A DNA stretch of 64,000 nt from Hemerocallis citrina (lineage: Eukaryota; Streptophyta; Magnoliopsida; Asparagales; Asphodelaceae), in assembly GCA_017893485.1 (NCBI GenBank), contig CM030365.1, forward strand, positions 32,517,000-32,580,999, given 5' to 3'. The translations under genes and the position numbers were made by a program. How positions within the stretch are numbered: the stretch's first letter is position 1; every line of letters starts with the position of its first letter. Shown one piece after another: positions 23,857 through 34,545 of this stretch. The notes under the pieces were generated by a model. That model worked only from the letters and a program-made list of their open reading frames with translations, made no database searches and was not told the origin of the DNA.

Positions 23857-24539
23857 TTGTGTAGCCTAACCACCTCTAACATTCAGAATTTTCCAAACTT
23901 GCTGAACAACCTCTACTCTCGTCGAACTTGCCAAAGCTCCTCATCGAGCTCCGACCCATCTTCGCCAGAGCTCAAATCCTTGTCAAGCTCCAACAGTCGC
24001 CGAGCTCCCCTAACCAAGCTCTTCTTCATAACTCCTCCATGGTGAAACTCCTCGTAGATCCCCGATACCCAGACTCTTCTCAACTTCATAGAGGTAAAGA
24101 CATTGTAGGCCTATTTTGACCCTAAAGGTTAGTGATTCCTCTGCTGACATTTGAAGAGAAATTGTAGATCTTCGAGTCAGCTTCGAAATGAGGAGTCACA
24201 TGCTCCAATCAGACTTCTGTAGCACCAGGAAAGTTCATTATACCACAGCACCATGTAGATCTCTCAAAAGCACACCACTAAGTTGAATAAAGTGTGATAG
24301 CTAACTTCTACAAGAAAGTAAGTTGGTCAAGTGGTTTGGTAGCTCATCCCCCTTCTCAAAGAGCAGGTGTTCAATTCCAAACAATTCAATTTTCGGCAAC
24401 CTATTTTGCAGCCGAGCTACATGTTACACGTTCGCCACACGTGCTATTAAAGAACAAAAAAGGGGGTGAGAAGCTGGAAGAGAAAAAAAATTATTGGATC
24501 TCCTCAATGATCCATGCTTGCATGAACGACTCTTCAGAT

Positions 24540-25090
24540 TTCACTACATCAATAGTTTCGAAAAAGCACGTGTACCGCATGTACGCTGAGCTTCAAAAAA
24601 GCACATGTACTGCACGTGCTACGACGAGCAAATGTGCCCCCGAACTGAAAATGTTACAAAATTCTGTTCAAAATTCGTGCCAGATTGTGATCAGGCAAGA
24701 GATTCGATCAAAAGAAAAAACACGTGCAACGCATGTGCTACGCCAAGCTTTGAAAAAACACTTGTACTGAATGTGCTACACCGAGCAAACGTGTCTCCGA
24801 GCTGGAAATGGCCAAAAAATTCTTCTCCTGATTTGTGCCAAACAGTGATCAACGACCGAGATTCGATAAAAAAACACTTGTACTGCATCTGCTACGTCGA
24901 GCAAACGTGTCTCCGAGCTAAAAATGGTGGAAAAAAATTACCTCTCGATTTGCGCCTGATCAAGATCAATGACCAAGATTCGATCGAAAAATACATGTAT
25001 TGCACGTGCTAACGTGTCTATGAGCTGGAAATGGCGAACAAATTTCTCCTCCCGATCTGTGCCCGATCTTGATCAAAGGCTGAGATTCGA
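24540..25090 (+). repeat. Degenerate ~130-bp repeats with CACGTG words
   Basis: Recurring blocks made of GAGCAAACGTGTCTCCGAGCT, a GATCTGTGCC..GTGATCA part, AGATTCGAT, an A run, and ACATGTACTGCACGTGCTACG. The plus-strand ORFs at 24294-24770 and 24605-25012 are caused by these repeats. Confidence 0.65.
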
Positions 25091-25189
25091 TAAATAATTT
25101 TTTTAAAAAGTCAATGGTCAATGTTAAGCGAGTCAACGGTCAAACGTTGACCTCCACGTGTCAGCACGCCAAACCATCGCGAACGATCG

Positions 25190-25730
25190 GTGGTGCACGC
25201 CGAACAAAGCTACCCCTGATCGTGAATGAAAGAAAAATTTGGCCTCCCGTTTCGCGCTCGATGGTGATCAGCGGCTCAGATTGAGCCACGTCGTCCCCTC
25301 TCTTCTCAGATGCATCAGTGCGCGAGCTTGATGGTGATCAGCGGTGTAGATCGAGCCACGTCACCTCCTAATAAGATCCTCTCATCATCGCCATTCGATC
25401 TCATCAGCGTGCGAGCTCGATGGTGATCAACGGCTCCGATTGAGCCATGTCGCGCTGTCTATTCTCAGATGCATCAGTGCACGAGCCTGATGGTGATCAG
25501 CGGCTCCGATCGAGCCACGTCGACCCCTCTCTTCTCAGATGCATCAGCGCGCAATCCTGATAATGGTCAATGGCTCAAATCGAGCCATGTCGCCCCCTCT
25601 CTTCTCTGATGCATCAGCGCGCGAGCCTGAGGGTGATCAACGGCCAAGATCGAGTTACGTTGCCTCCTAATCAGATCCTCTCATCATGTCCTCCCAATCT
25701 CATCAGTGCGAGATCCATCTCGTGATCAAT
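25190..25730 (+). repeat. Degenerate ~115-bp repeats before Tat-A 3' end
   Basis: Four to five units carrying GATGGTGATCAGCGGCTCAGAT, TGAGCCACGTCG, CCCCTCTCTTCTCAGATGCAT and CAGCGCGCGAGC words. From 25740 to about 26160 the sequence becomes AT-rich with no repeats or ORFs I can support. Confidence 0.65.
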
Positions 25731-26186
25731 GGTCATGATTAAATCAAGATAATTTCTTTTATTTAACTCCTTCATTTAATTATTAAATTGAATTTTTTAT
25801 TAAAAATTTCAATAAATAATCAAAAATTCAAAAATATTAATTAGAAAATTATAAAAAAAATATTAATTTTGAAAAATAATTTTAAATTCTAAAAAAATAA
25901 TTATTAGTATAGAATAATTAATTAAAATTTTGAAAATTAATTATTCAAATTCGGAAGTTGAATAAAAAATTTAAAAATGATTAGAAATTGAAAAAAAATT
26001 CAAAAATATCTGAAAAATTCACAAAAAATCCAAAAATTATAAAAATAATTCTGAGTATTTTAAAAAACTCTGGAAAGCATCGTTACACTCCAAGTGAGAT
26101 CTAAACGTCCTCGAGAACGCCGATAAATTCTATGAGCCATTAAAAACGGGCAAACTACTTCTCAAAGGCTATGAAACTCAGTCTTG

Positions 26187-26201
26187 GAAGTGGGGGGCTT
26201 G
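26187..26201 (+). other. Tat-A polypurine tract
   Basis: GGAAGTGGGGGGCTTG directly precedes the LTR start TGATATG. Tat-B has GGAGTGGGGGGCTCG at the same place (minus strand 44478-44464). Confidence 0.85.
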
Positions 26202-26809
26202 TGATATGTGTAAAAATAGAACTAAATTAGGACTGTTCAAATCGGGCACAAATCTTAAAGCTCTCCGGGGTAAAATGGTAATTTCACCTGTAAACGGGTC
26301 CAAAAATGGGAACTGGGTCTTTTCCAAGTCCAATAACCTAGAAATAGGTCTGTATCACTGGGTCAGGGTGACAACCCGTTATGAACAAACCCATGACATT
26401 TAAAGTGTAATTCAAATGCATGATTATCTCTAAGAGACAGTTTAAACCAAATCTCTTATCATGAAACGATTTAAACTTTGTTTCTTATCCAAAAACACTG
26501 AGTAGTAGAGATAAATAATTATCTCGAAACTGTTTCCAAAGGCGACTATAAATACCCCTCTACCCGCACCATAAAAAAGGTAATCAGTATTTTCTCCACA
26601 AAAGCTCTTTCATAAACTTCTTGATTACTGACTTGAGCATCGGAGGATTCGTTGCTGGGAACAATCCCAGTGTTTCAAACTTTTGTGCAAGTCAGCGGCA
26701 GCGTCAAGAAACGGTTAACACTGGTAAGAAGTCATCAGATTTGCTTTTATTGGTTCTAGAAGAATCTACATATCATCTGTTTGCTCCCACACCGAAATTA
26801 GCAGCAACA
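26202..26809 (+). repeat. Tat-A 3' LTR
   Basis: A 608-bp LTR from TGATATGTG to GCAGCAACA. It is clearly related along its length to the Tat-B LTRs (same start, same CTATAAATACCCC promoter, same GACTTGAGCATCGGAGG and TTGCTCCCACACC blocks) but diverged, so it is a different subfamily. Confidence 0.9.
26547..26554 (+). promoter_or_regulatory. Tat-A LTR TATA box
   Basis: TATAAATA in context GGCGACTATAAATACCCC, matching GACGCCTATAAATACCCC in the Tat-B LTRs. Confidence 0.75.
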
Positions 26810-27426
26810 ACTGCCTTCTCCATCTTTGGGGGGAGGACTACTGGTCAACTATAAACCTAAGTCATGTATGGAGGAGCTCGAGACCAACTGGTCAACTATG
26901 CTAGTGATAGTATACTGTAAACCTAAGCCATGTAGTATGGGGATATGTGATAGTATTTGTGTAATATTTTGTATTTTCAGAGACTAAGTACGTTACTGTA
27001 TGAGATGATGATATATAGTGATGGGATGACATATACAAACCTGTACCCACCTCGTTATGGAGTATTGGGTTCTTTGGATTTGTTTTTGAAAGGTTTTTCT
27101 AAAAATCCTTTATGTTTTTTAAATGAATTTTTGGTTTTTATTTTGTATCTTGCATATTATGATGAGTGATGCCCCCAGATCCCTATATATTTATTGCATG
27201 TGTGTTGTTGCTTGGATTGGCCTGGGGAGGATTGATATATATTGCCTGTGTTGTGATATTTGTAATTGTTTGCAGAATTCCGTAAGGAATTTCTGTAAAA
27301 GGGCTAATGTTTCAGGGGAGACTGCTGAAATTTTAATTGAAATCTATGAAGATTTTTCTAAGTAAGAAATAGATGTAGAATTATTCTAAGTAAGCGAAAA
27401 AAAAGAAAAAAAGTTGGTGTGTTACA
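26810..27426 (+). mobile_element. BL3b: 3' end of a BL3 LTR
   Basis: From about 26850 it aligns with the last 570 bp of BL3a, including the GTACCCACCTCGTTATGGAG block, TTTGTAATTGTTTGCAGA and the GTGTTACA terminus at 27426. Its 5' part lies beyond Tat-A, which is inserted in it. A local duplication of AAACCTAAGYCATGTA..GG occurs at 26850-26945. It includes the uninterrupted counterpart of the Tat-B target site (about 26953-26980). Short ORFs at 26957-27365 are not conserved. Confidence 0.8.
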
Positions 27427-27751
27427 GCTATTGTAACCCCCATTCCCGTAAATAAATATTTTCTGTATATTTTATGTATTTCGATTAATCATAATTTACC
27501 TTGTGTTAAATTCGTTTTGGATTCTCTATTAAAATATTTTCTAATCAGAAATTTTATTTATTTCGAATAATTGTATATTTTAACTTTAATTTCTATTTCT
27601 ATTTGATCGACTATTTATATTATATATTGTTTGGACCATTTTAATAAATCTGTCAAAATCGAATTTGCATTTTGATATACATATATTATTATTATTACTA
27701 TTATCAGTGTTATTTTTGTTAGTGTTGTTATTTGCTGTACCATTATTTTCA

Positions 27752-27754
<3 letters not shown>

Positions 27755-27792
<38 letters not shown>
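27755..27792. repeat. (TTA)n microsatellite
   Basis: About 12 TTA units in BL2b. Confidence 0.95.
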
Positions 27793-27983
27793 TTATTTTA
27801 AGCCAAACACACTCTATTTTATATGTATTCATTATTTGACTTAATGTATATGTATATGTATGTTTTATAAACCCCTATAATACTTCTTATTTTTTCCCTA
27901 TTGAATTTAATCCTATTAATTCATTTATAACCTAAAAACCTTTACCCATTCTCCTATTGGATTATCTACCCAATAACCTATTC

Positions 27984-27991
27984 TATATAAA
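27984..27991 (+). promoter_or_regulatory. BL2b TATA box
   Basis: TATATAAA in TTCTATATAAACC, about 550 bp into the LTR and just before the pyrimidine-rich block. BL2a and BL2c have TATA-like words at the same place. Confidence 0.6.
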
Positions 27992-30900
27992 CCTACCTTA
28001 TAACCCCACACCCTAACACTACCCTAGTTCCTGTATAACCCGCCGCCTGTTCAACCCCCTACTTCCTCCTTCAACCTCTTCACCTCCCATCTCCTTCACC
28101 CCACCCCCCTTCAATCGCCTCCACCCCTGTCGTCTCGTTGCCTCCTTCATCGTCAGCCTCCCATCTCCACCTTACCGCCTTCCATTGCCCCTGTGCCCTG
28201 CTCTTCTTCGTCATCTTCTTCTTCCTCTGGGTTCTCGACGAACCCATCGACAGCCGATGACCTCCGCTCGCCAGTCGACTCTCGCTGCCCCACTCTTGCA
28301 ACCCTCATGCTCGTCTTCATCCTCTCCTCGACCAGTCGCGGCATGCGCCATCACCAGCATGTAGCCAACCGCCCTTGCCGCCCTCTCTCTATTTTACGCA
28401 TCGAAGCAGAGCACCCCCATCGCTCCCCTGCTAGTCATCGACTCCTCGACCCTCTTTGCTATTCCCCGCAACCACCGAAGAACCCCAACTCACCTCGACT
28501 TCGCTAGCCCTCGCCTCCTCTGCTTTCCCGCCCAAACAGAACACCCACCTTTGAGCCGCCATTGCCGACCAGTCGACCTTCGCTTCCGTCCTCATCGCTA
28601 CTGCCATAGTCGCCCTGCCTCTCTACTGCGACTCCTCGCCAGCCTTCCTACTCTCCGCCGTCAACCACAACCACCCTGCCAGCATCAAAGCCAGTCACCA
28701 CCCTGAGCGTTGCCTGCCTGTGCACAGATAGCACCCATGTCCTCATCCCTGTTCTCCACCACCGAGCCACGATGACCACCGCTAGGCCAGTCTCGCCACC
28801 GCCAACCACCAGTCAAAGCTGCCATAGCCACCACCGCTGCTGCAGTCGAAGCTATTCCGCGCTCGCTGGTGTTGATCAATTGAATCTCAGCCACCCGATT
28901 TCCTCTCGATCGTGATCATCAGATCTCATCATCAGATTGTACATCCAGCCTGTCCAATCTTGCTGATCTTGATCTTGATCTTTGATCTCAGCCGTCCGAT
29001 TGTGTTCGTGATCTTGATCGTCTTCATCTTGTTCGCGATCGTATGTTTATCTCGTTCGCGATTGTTGGTGTTGTGTTCGTGTCTGGAAATCCATTCCCGT
29101 TATTCTCGTTCCTTGCTTCATTTTCGTCGTTAACATCAGGCAAGTATCTTCTTGTACAATTCATTGTTCTAGTACAAGCTTTTCTTTGAAAATACTACAA
29201 GTAGGTTGTAGTTGTGACTCTCCTTTGACTTATCATTTGATGATCTCATTCTACTCCTTATCATTTCCATGATCATAAGAGTCACAACCTTTCGTTGATA
29301 CGTTCGTTTTACAACTAGTATAATTATAATACATTTCATGCAAAAAGTGTCTTTATTGGTTTCTGTCCTGTCTTTGCTTGCTGTTTTGACCCTGATAACA
29401 TCAAAATCTGAACTTGAGTTATGAACATGAAATGTAGCCCAGATGTCTAGTTTAGTAACATTTTGAAGGAATTAAATTCTGAGTCATCGTTTGTCAGTTA
29501 TTGCAGTTTTACTTCTGCTGTATCGTAGAATTCCAGATTCATAAATTTGCTGCATCACTTTGCTTCACAATTAAATTAACTATGCTAACTGTAAGATAAT
29601 AACTTGAAATTTTGTATGTTGATGCTAGACACAATAGAGAACATTCCCTATTTTTTCTGGAATTAATTAATGAAGCTTCAGACCTGTTTCATGCTTATAA
29701 ACACAATTTTACAAGTTCTGGCTGAATACGAATTCTGTGTAGTTTTCTGTTTTGACACCAATTGCTACAACATTTATATATCTTGTTTATATGCATTTGA
29801 TTCAGCAGAGAGTCTAGTTTTTAGATTTTCTGACGGATCCAGGTTTGCATTCCTGTGGTAGCGGGAATCTCAGTTTTGGTGCAGCAACGTCTTGCTGTCC
29901 AGAATTGGCATTTTGCTATGTTTAAATAATTGCATGTTGTTTCTTGTATTTTGTGATTTAAAACATGTTCCTTGCATCATATAAGCTCTTGATACATCCT
30001 TGTCTTGTCCCGATTTTATTCTCGTTATCTCTTGATCATGTCTATTTTGTAATTAAAAGTAACAAGCCGGGGTTAAGGGAAAGATCTAGTAGTGGACAAT
30101 ATAGAAAAGTGTACTCGGAAGGGGGCCCGTGCTTCCCTCATTTGGTTACATGATATGATTTGAATTACATTTGGATAATTTGTATTACATTTGGATAATT
30201 TGGAATACTCGATATGATTTGGTTAATATGATTTGGATTACTTGATACCTGAGTATACATCCCTGTATAATCCACTACGAAATCTAAACGTAACTTGATT
30301 GTATGTAGTAACCATGTGGTAAAAATCTGAGATGCATGAAGTGCTACCTAGATAGAATTAAACAATAGACTTAAGTTGACACTTAGCACATGCATGATCC
30401 TGTCTGCTAGTTTCCTGATTTTGTTACAAGTTACATGATTTGGTTACAAGATTTTGATTTAGAAGCTACATGATTTTGATTCACGAGTTTGCATGAACAC
30501 ATTTTCGTTACTTGTTGCAAGTTGTTGTCCTTCCGTTCATATGTTTATTTCTAGTTGCATCACACTTGACTTCGTTTGATTTCATGTTCCTTGATTCTTG
30601 TCTTTGTTCCTTGTTATACCTTATCTCTTGCTCTTTATTATATTTCCGTTCTTGTACCTTTGCTTGTACTACTTGCGGCCCTAACTTGCACTAAGGGCAT
30701 TTGTCTTGTTTCTCTATTTTTCTTCTGCATGATATATACAGACTTTGGAGACGAGCTGCCAGAAGGAGTTGGTAAGCTAACTTTCTAAGCTTCACTTGGG
30801 AAAATTTGCTTTAGTTATTTTGTATTTGAGTTTATTTAATTCCTGTTGCTACTTGAAACTTGTAACGGGCGTGTTGTCCTGAAGTTTTAATTTTTGATCA

Positions 30901-31113
30901 AGATCTTGTATTTATTTGAGAAATTATATTTGTTCAAGTAATTTTTGTTGATTAATTATTTATCTATGCATGCGTGGTTGAGTATATTTTGTTATATTTC
31001 TTGTTATGATGCTGAGTCGATCCTATAGCTTATGAATGATGAACATCATTCGATGGGCTTTGTCACCTACTCGTATTCCGTATTCCTTTTGAGAAGCGGA
31101 GCGTGACAGCTAT

Positions 31114-31857
31114 GGTAGGAGAGCCTGTTAAAAGCTGAAATCTTCATGGCTGGCCTAGCAGAAGACCCGGGTGTCCCTGCTGATGAAGCCAGATCTTCAA
31201 GAACCAGTTGAAATTGAGCCAAGAGTGGTCGCTCGAGGTTGATTGTGCTGAGATCTTCATGAGTGAGAATCCCAAATTGAATGGAGGCTCCATCACGCCC
31301 TGCCTTGATGACCCAAAATGGAATGTTCATCGTCTAGGTTGCTGAATCGATAGTTATATCTCTTGTATATGAGAAGGCTTATATGAGACAACCAACTTGA
31401 TATAGCTTTTCAAATTAGTTATCACCAATGTGGAAGGGTAGCAAGTTGCTAAAGATCCCACAAGGAATGCCAAAATTTGTTGGTCCAAAAATATTCACTA
31501 GAGGTTTTTTCATAGAAAGCACTCCTCGACAGACTGCAATCCATAGACTTCCCCTTGCACTGGAGGTCGTAAGATTTATTTTAGGTAGGGTTCAATGCTT
31601 CCAGTGACCGTGGACTAAACCTTCATAACTACAACTCGGGATTTCACTAAGAACACCTTCGATAGTGACGGGCCAATCAGGGAGAAAAGTTAATAAATTG
31701 TAAATATTAATTCAGCAAACAAAACGAGGTTTATAAACATATGCCTTGAATACCCTCATATGGGTCTTGGCGAGCTTATTGGAGCATCTTGCATGTGAGG
31801 ATCCAAATAAGTTATGCACGGATCGCGAGCATTCTAATCTTAGAGGTTGGATACAAC

Positions 31858-31860
<3 letters not shown>
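31114..31860. other. Unassigned sequence, host of BL3b/BL2b insertions
   Basis: Not similar to any other part of the window. A minus-strand ORF from 31330 runs leftward to the BL2b junction at 31113. It opens MNIPFWVIKAGRDG and includes LERPLLAQFQLVLEDLASSA. Composition is more balanced than in the repeats, but the product is not recognised, and the region to its right (31331-31700) has stops in every frame on the minus strand. It could be a fragment of an element or of a gene. Confidence 0.3.
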
Positions 31861-31940
<80 letters not shown>

Positions 31941-31966
31941 TATCTGTGTGTGTGTGTGTGTGTGTG
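31860..31966. repeat. (TA)n plus (TG)n compound microsatellite
   Basis: About 38 TA units (31860-31936) followed after a short break by about 11 TG units (31945-31966). The TA run creates the artefact frames at 31746-32031. Confidence 0.95.
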
Positions 31967-32638
31967 ATCTTGAGCGTGCGAATTTTAAGGGTGGGTTATT
32001 GTTGTATTTAATAAGCTATACACAGTTTTAGCTCGTGCGAGCTAGGAGCATTATATTGTTTGTTTGTGGTTAGCAACCAGTCCTGAGAATGGTATAAAAT
32101 TAGACGTTCCTCAAGGCATGAAGTGCGACCACAGAGGGGTAAGATATGAGGTTTAGTGATCTTACTGGGACCTCTTTGGTCGTAGTATTTGGGCTATTTG
32201 TCTTTGGACTTAGGGAGTGGTCGCTGAAGACTGACATCCTCTATGGTCGTAGGTTATATAGTGGTTCCCGGGATATACTGGGAAAGATGTGGTCGGTATT
32301 AAGGGAGACCAGTCTTTGTATAAGTGTGGTAGGTTTAGGGCCATTGGGCTTTGCACTGTGGGTGCAACCGAACTTTGCGACCAAGCCCTATTTGGTGGAA
32401 AACTACTCAGACCGATTATGTTGACTATGAGGAGGTCACCCATCATGGATATGCTAGGCAGGAGACCATTATATGTTCGATTGTTTGAATGATTGTGAAG
32501 GATTACCCATATTATTTGATTGAAAGGGAATCATCCATATATTTTTATACGGTTGTAAGGGAATCACTCATATATTGTTATATGATTGTTAGGGAATCAC
32601 CCATATTATATGATTCTATAGGAATCACCCATATACAC
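31967..32638 (+). other. Unclassified repeat-like DNA, left flank of BL1-2
   Basis: Interrupted by BL1-2 and resuming at 40572. From 32480 to 32638 it holds five degenerate ~32-bp units with GGGAATCACCCATATATT and TATATGATTGT words. GGTCGTAG-type words recur at 32170-32260. It probably belongs to another LTR element; no terminus or coding domain is seen. Confidence 0.4.
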
Positions 32639-33425
32639 TTTAACGCCCCATAATTTTAAATCCTATATTTTTAATTCGTAAATAATTTTTAAATTAATTT
32701 ATTTAATTATTTTGAGTTTTTGAAAAATTGACATTTTCACACGTGCAAATATTTTGAGGTGCAAATTTCCACTTTTAAATTTATGAATATATCCTCCTAT
32801 TTATAATTGAGTATATTCTAAATTTTGGGATTTTTCGGAATGAAGAAAATATTTTTTTAAATACCTTGAAAGGAAAGGGTTTTTGTGCAAAATGTCATTT
32901 GGAGGAAGAATTCGAATTCAAAATTTTGTTTTGGTATTTTGGTAGGTCGATATGGCAGTGGAGGGGGGGGGGGGTGAGATTTCATCCCTCTAATTTGATT
33001 TGATCTGATTTTATTGAGTATATATATATATGCAATTTTGGGATTGTTGAGGGTTTTATTGCAAATATTTTTTTTCTTGGGGAATAAAAAATTCAGAAAA
33101 TTTATTTGGAAAATCCAATCTTTATTAGTAGAAAGTAATTATAAAATTTCTAGATTTTTCTTAATAAAGAAAAATACTGTTGTAAATTTTCTAAAGAAAA
33201 GCAGTTTTTTGTAAAAAGTTGTTTGGAGGTGAAAATTGAACCAAAAAATTTGACGGGCTGCATTTAATGCTGGCTAATCAGTAGGAGGCTCTAGTAAATT
33301 ATATTTTATCAATATTTGGTTGATTTTAATTGAATTAGTTGAATAAATATGTATTTATGCAATTTTTGGATTATTGGGGGACTAAATTGCAAAATTGCGA
33401 TAAAACCCTAGATGTGCAGCCTGCC

Positions 33426-33436
33426 TATATTAAATA
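33426..33436 (+). promoter_or_regulatory. BL1-2 5' LTR TATA-like element
   Basis: TATATTAAATA in CCTATATTAAATAGCAG, conserved in all BL1 LTRs, about 790 bp from the LTR start. Confidence 0.55.
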
Positions 33437-34477
33437 GCAGTCGTATCCCCCTGTTTAAAAAAAAAAGATATCATCGTCTTTAATATTATCATCCTTATTA
33501 TTCTCGAAGTTGGAGGCTTGGATCTTTGGATTTTCGCAAGGAGGAGGAGGGTTTTTCTTCTTGTTATTATTGTTCTACATTAATCTTCTTTAAGGTTGGT
33601 GATACTTCTTGTCTCTTATTTTTCTATATGTTTGTAGAATATGATGATTGATCTAATAAGATGCATGCTAGAAGTTGTATGGTTATACATAATTAATAAA
33701 ATCCTACTAGTGAATAAATCTAAATGAATGACTAGTCAAATAACATCTTCATGAATAAGAACCCTAATTGAGATGGGATTATCATGTATAAATTGTTTAT
33801 TGATGTTGGAGAGTGGTGATGCATAAAAGAACTTGTTTGATTTACAAAAAAAAAATTACTTGTATGATCATGGAGTTTATTATAGTTGATGGGTTTTGTT
33901 ATGAAAATTTATAGACCATTGAATACACACAAATTCGTTGCTTGATTGATTAAAAAGTTGCAAATATTTATAAGAGAATTTGTTGTTTTAATTAGAATTA
34001 ATTTCATGTTTTAAATTCTAAAGTTTGATGGTTGTATGATGATGGATTGTGTATTAAATATTGGGTTTTAATATTATAACTTAGAGATTATCAAGAACAT
34101 TCAAATACAAATTTTTAATTGATAAGGATTTAGTTTGAGATCTATAAAATTGATTGATGATCATGAGTATAACTTGTAGATGATGGGGATTTGTAGAGAT
34201 AATTAGATATTATTGTATGCTCTTAAATTCATGTTTATTCGTTGTTTTTGATTATTAGAAACTCAAGTTTAATATTAGGGTTTGAATAATTATTGTATGG
34301 TTGAATTAGAGTATTTGGGGGTTCGGGTTCACTATTCATACGGTGAAGAGTAACCCAAGTTATTGTATTAGGGTTTGGGAAAATAGGGTTTCAGGTGTAC
34401 AGATTAGGGTCTGTACAGCGCGTTCTGGACATATAAATATTGTAACGTTAGTTAAGATAGTGAACGGTATTGGGGCA

Positions 34478-34545
34478 GTTGGCTAGCCTTGGCGGATGTG
34501 GGCCTTCGGCTTCTTGCTGGTCGCATGGGTTCGAACCCGGATGGA
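34478..34545 (+). other. tRNA-like module (Pol III A/B boxes) in BL1-2 5' LTR
   Basis: GTTGGCTAGCCTTGGCGG (A-box-like) and GGGTTCGAACCC (34527-34538, perfect B box), about 35 bp apart, followed by T-rich sequence. The module lies downstream of the TATA-like site. The 3' LTR copy has lost the B box. Confidence 0.55.

Larger units (their letters stand above)
16213..26809 (+). mobile_element. Tat-A: old, degenerate Tat-lineage Ty3/gypsy element (5' part missing)
   Basis: The pieces are collinear with Tat-B in the opposite direction: gag C-terminus and protease (16213-17181), continuation of the same frame after a BL3 insertion (21636-21787), tandem-repeat-rich 3' UTR (21788-26186), polypurine tract and 3' LTR (26202-26809). 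Gag N-terminus and 5' LTR lie left of BL1-1, outside the window. RT, RNase H and integrase are absent: polyprotein similarity stops at 21787 and 3' UTR repeats begin within 300 bp. It sits in a BL3 LTR, whose tail resumes at 26810. Confidence 0.8.
27432..31108 (+). mobile_element. BL2b: 3.68-kb solo LTR with perfect TSD
   Basis: Starts TGTAACCCCCATTCCCGTAA and ends GAGAAGCGGAGCGTGACA, flanked by GCTAT on both sides (27427-27431, 31109-31113). The intact 5-bp duplication around one LTR-like unit with TG...CA ends, no primer site and no coding domain shows a solo LTR. Order: AT-rich start, TTA microsatellite, TATA box, pyrimidine-rich then GC-rich block (28030-28900), GATC-rich part (28905-29050), then AT-rich sequence. 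Open frames in the GC block (for example 28193-28507 and 28080-28344) change between copies and overlap on both strands, so I do not call genes. Confidence 0.9.

Noticed and set aside
24294..25012. 158- and 135-residue ORFs in Tat-A 3' UTR
   Set aside because: Cys/Thr-rich periodic peptides follow the ~130-bp repeat. No independent signal.
28080..28900. GC-rich ORFs in BL2b that look gene-like
   Set aside because: Open on both strands, not conserved in BL2a or BL2c, inside a solo LTR with perfect TSD.
31746..32031. ORFs with long Tyr-Ile runs
   Set aside because: Translation of the TA microsatellite.
34478..34545. tRNA gene
   Set aside because: A and B boxes are convincing but acceptor and anticodon stems cannot be paired. 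Kept as a tRNA-like module only.
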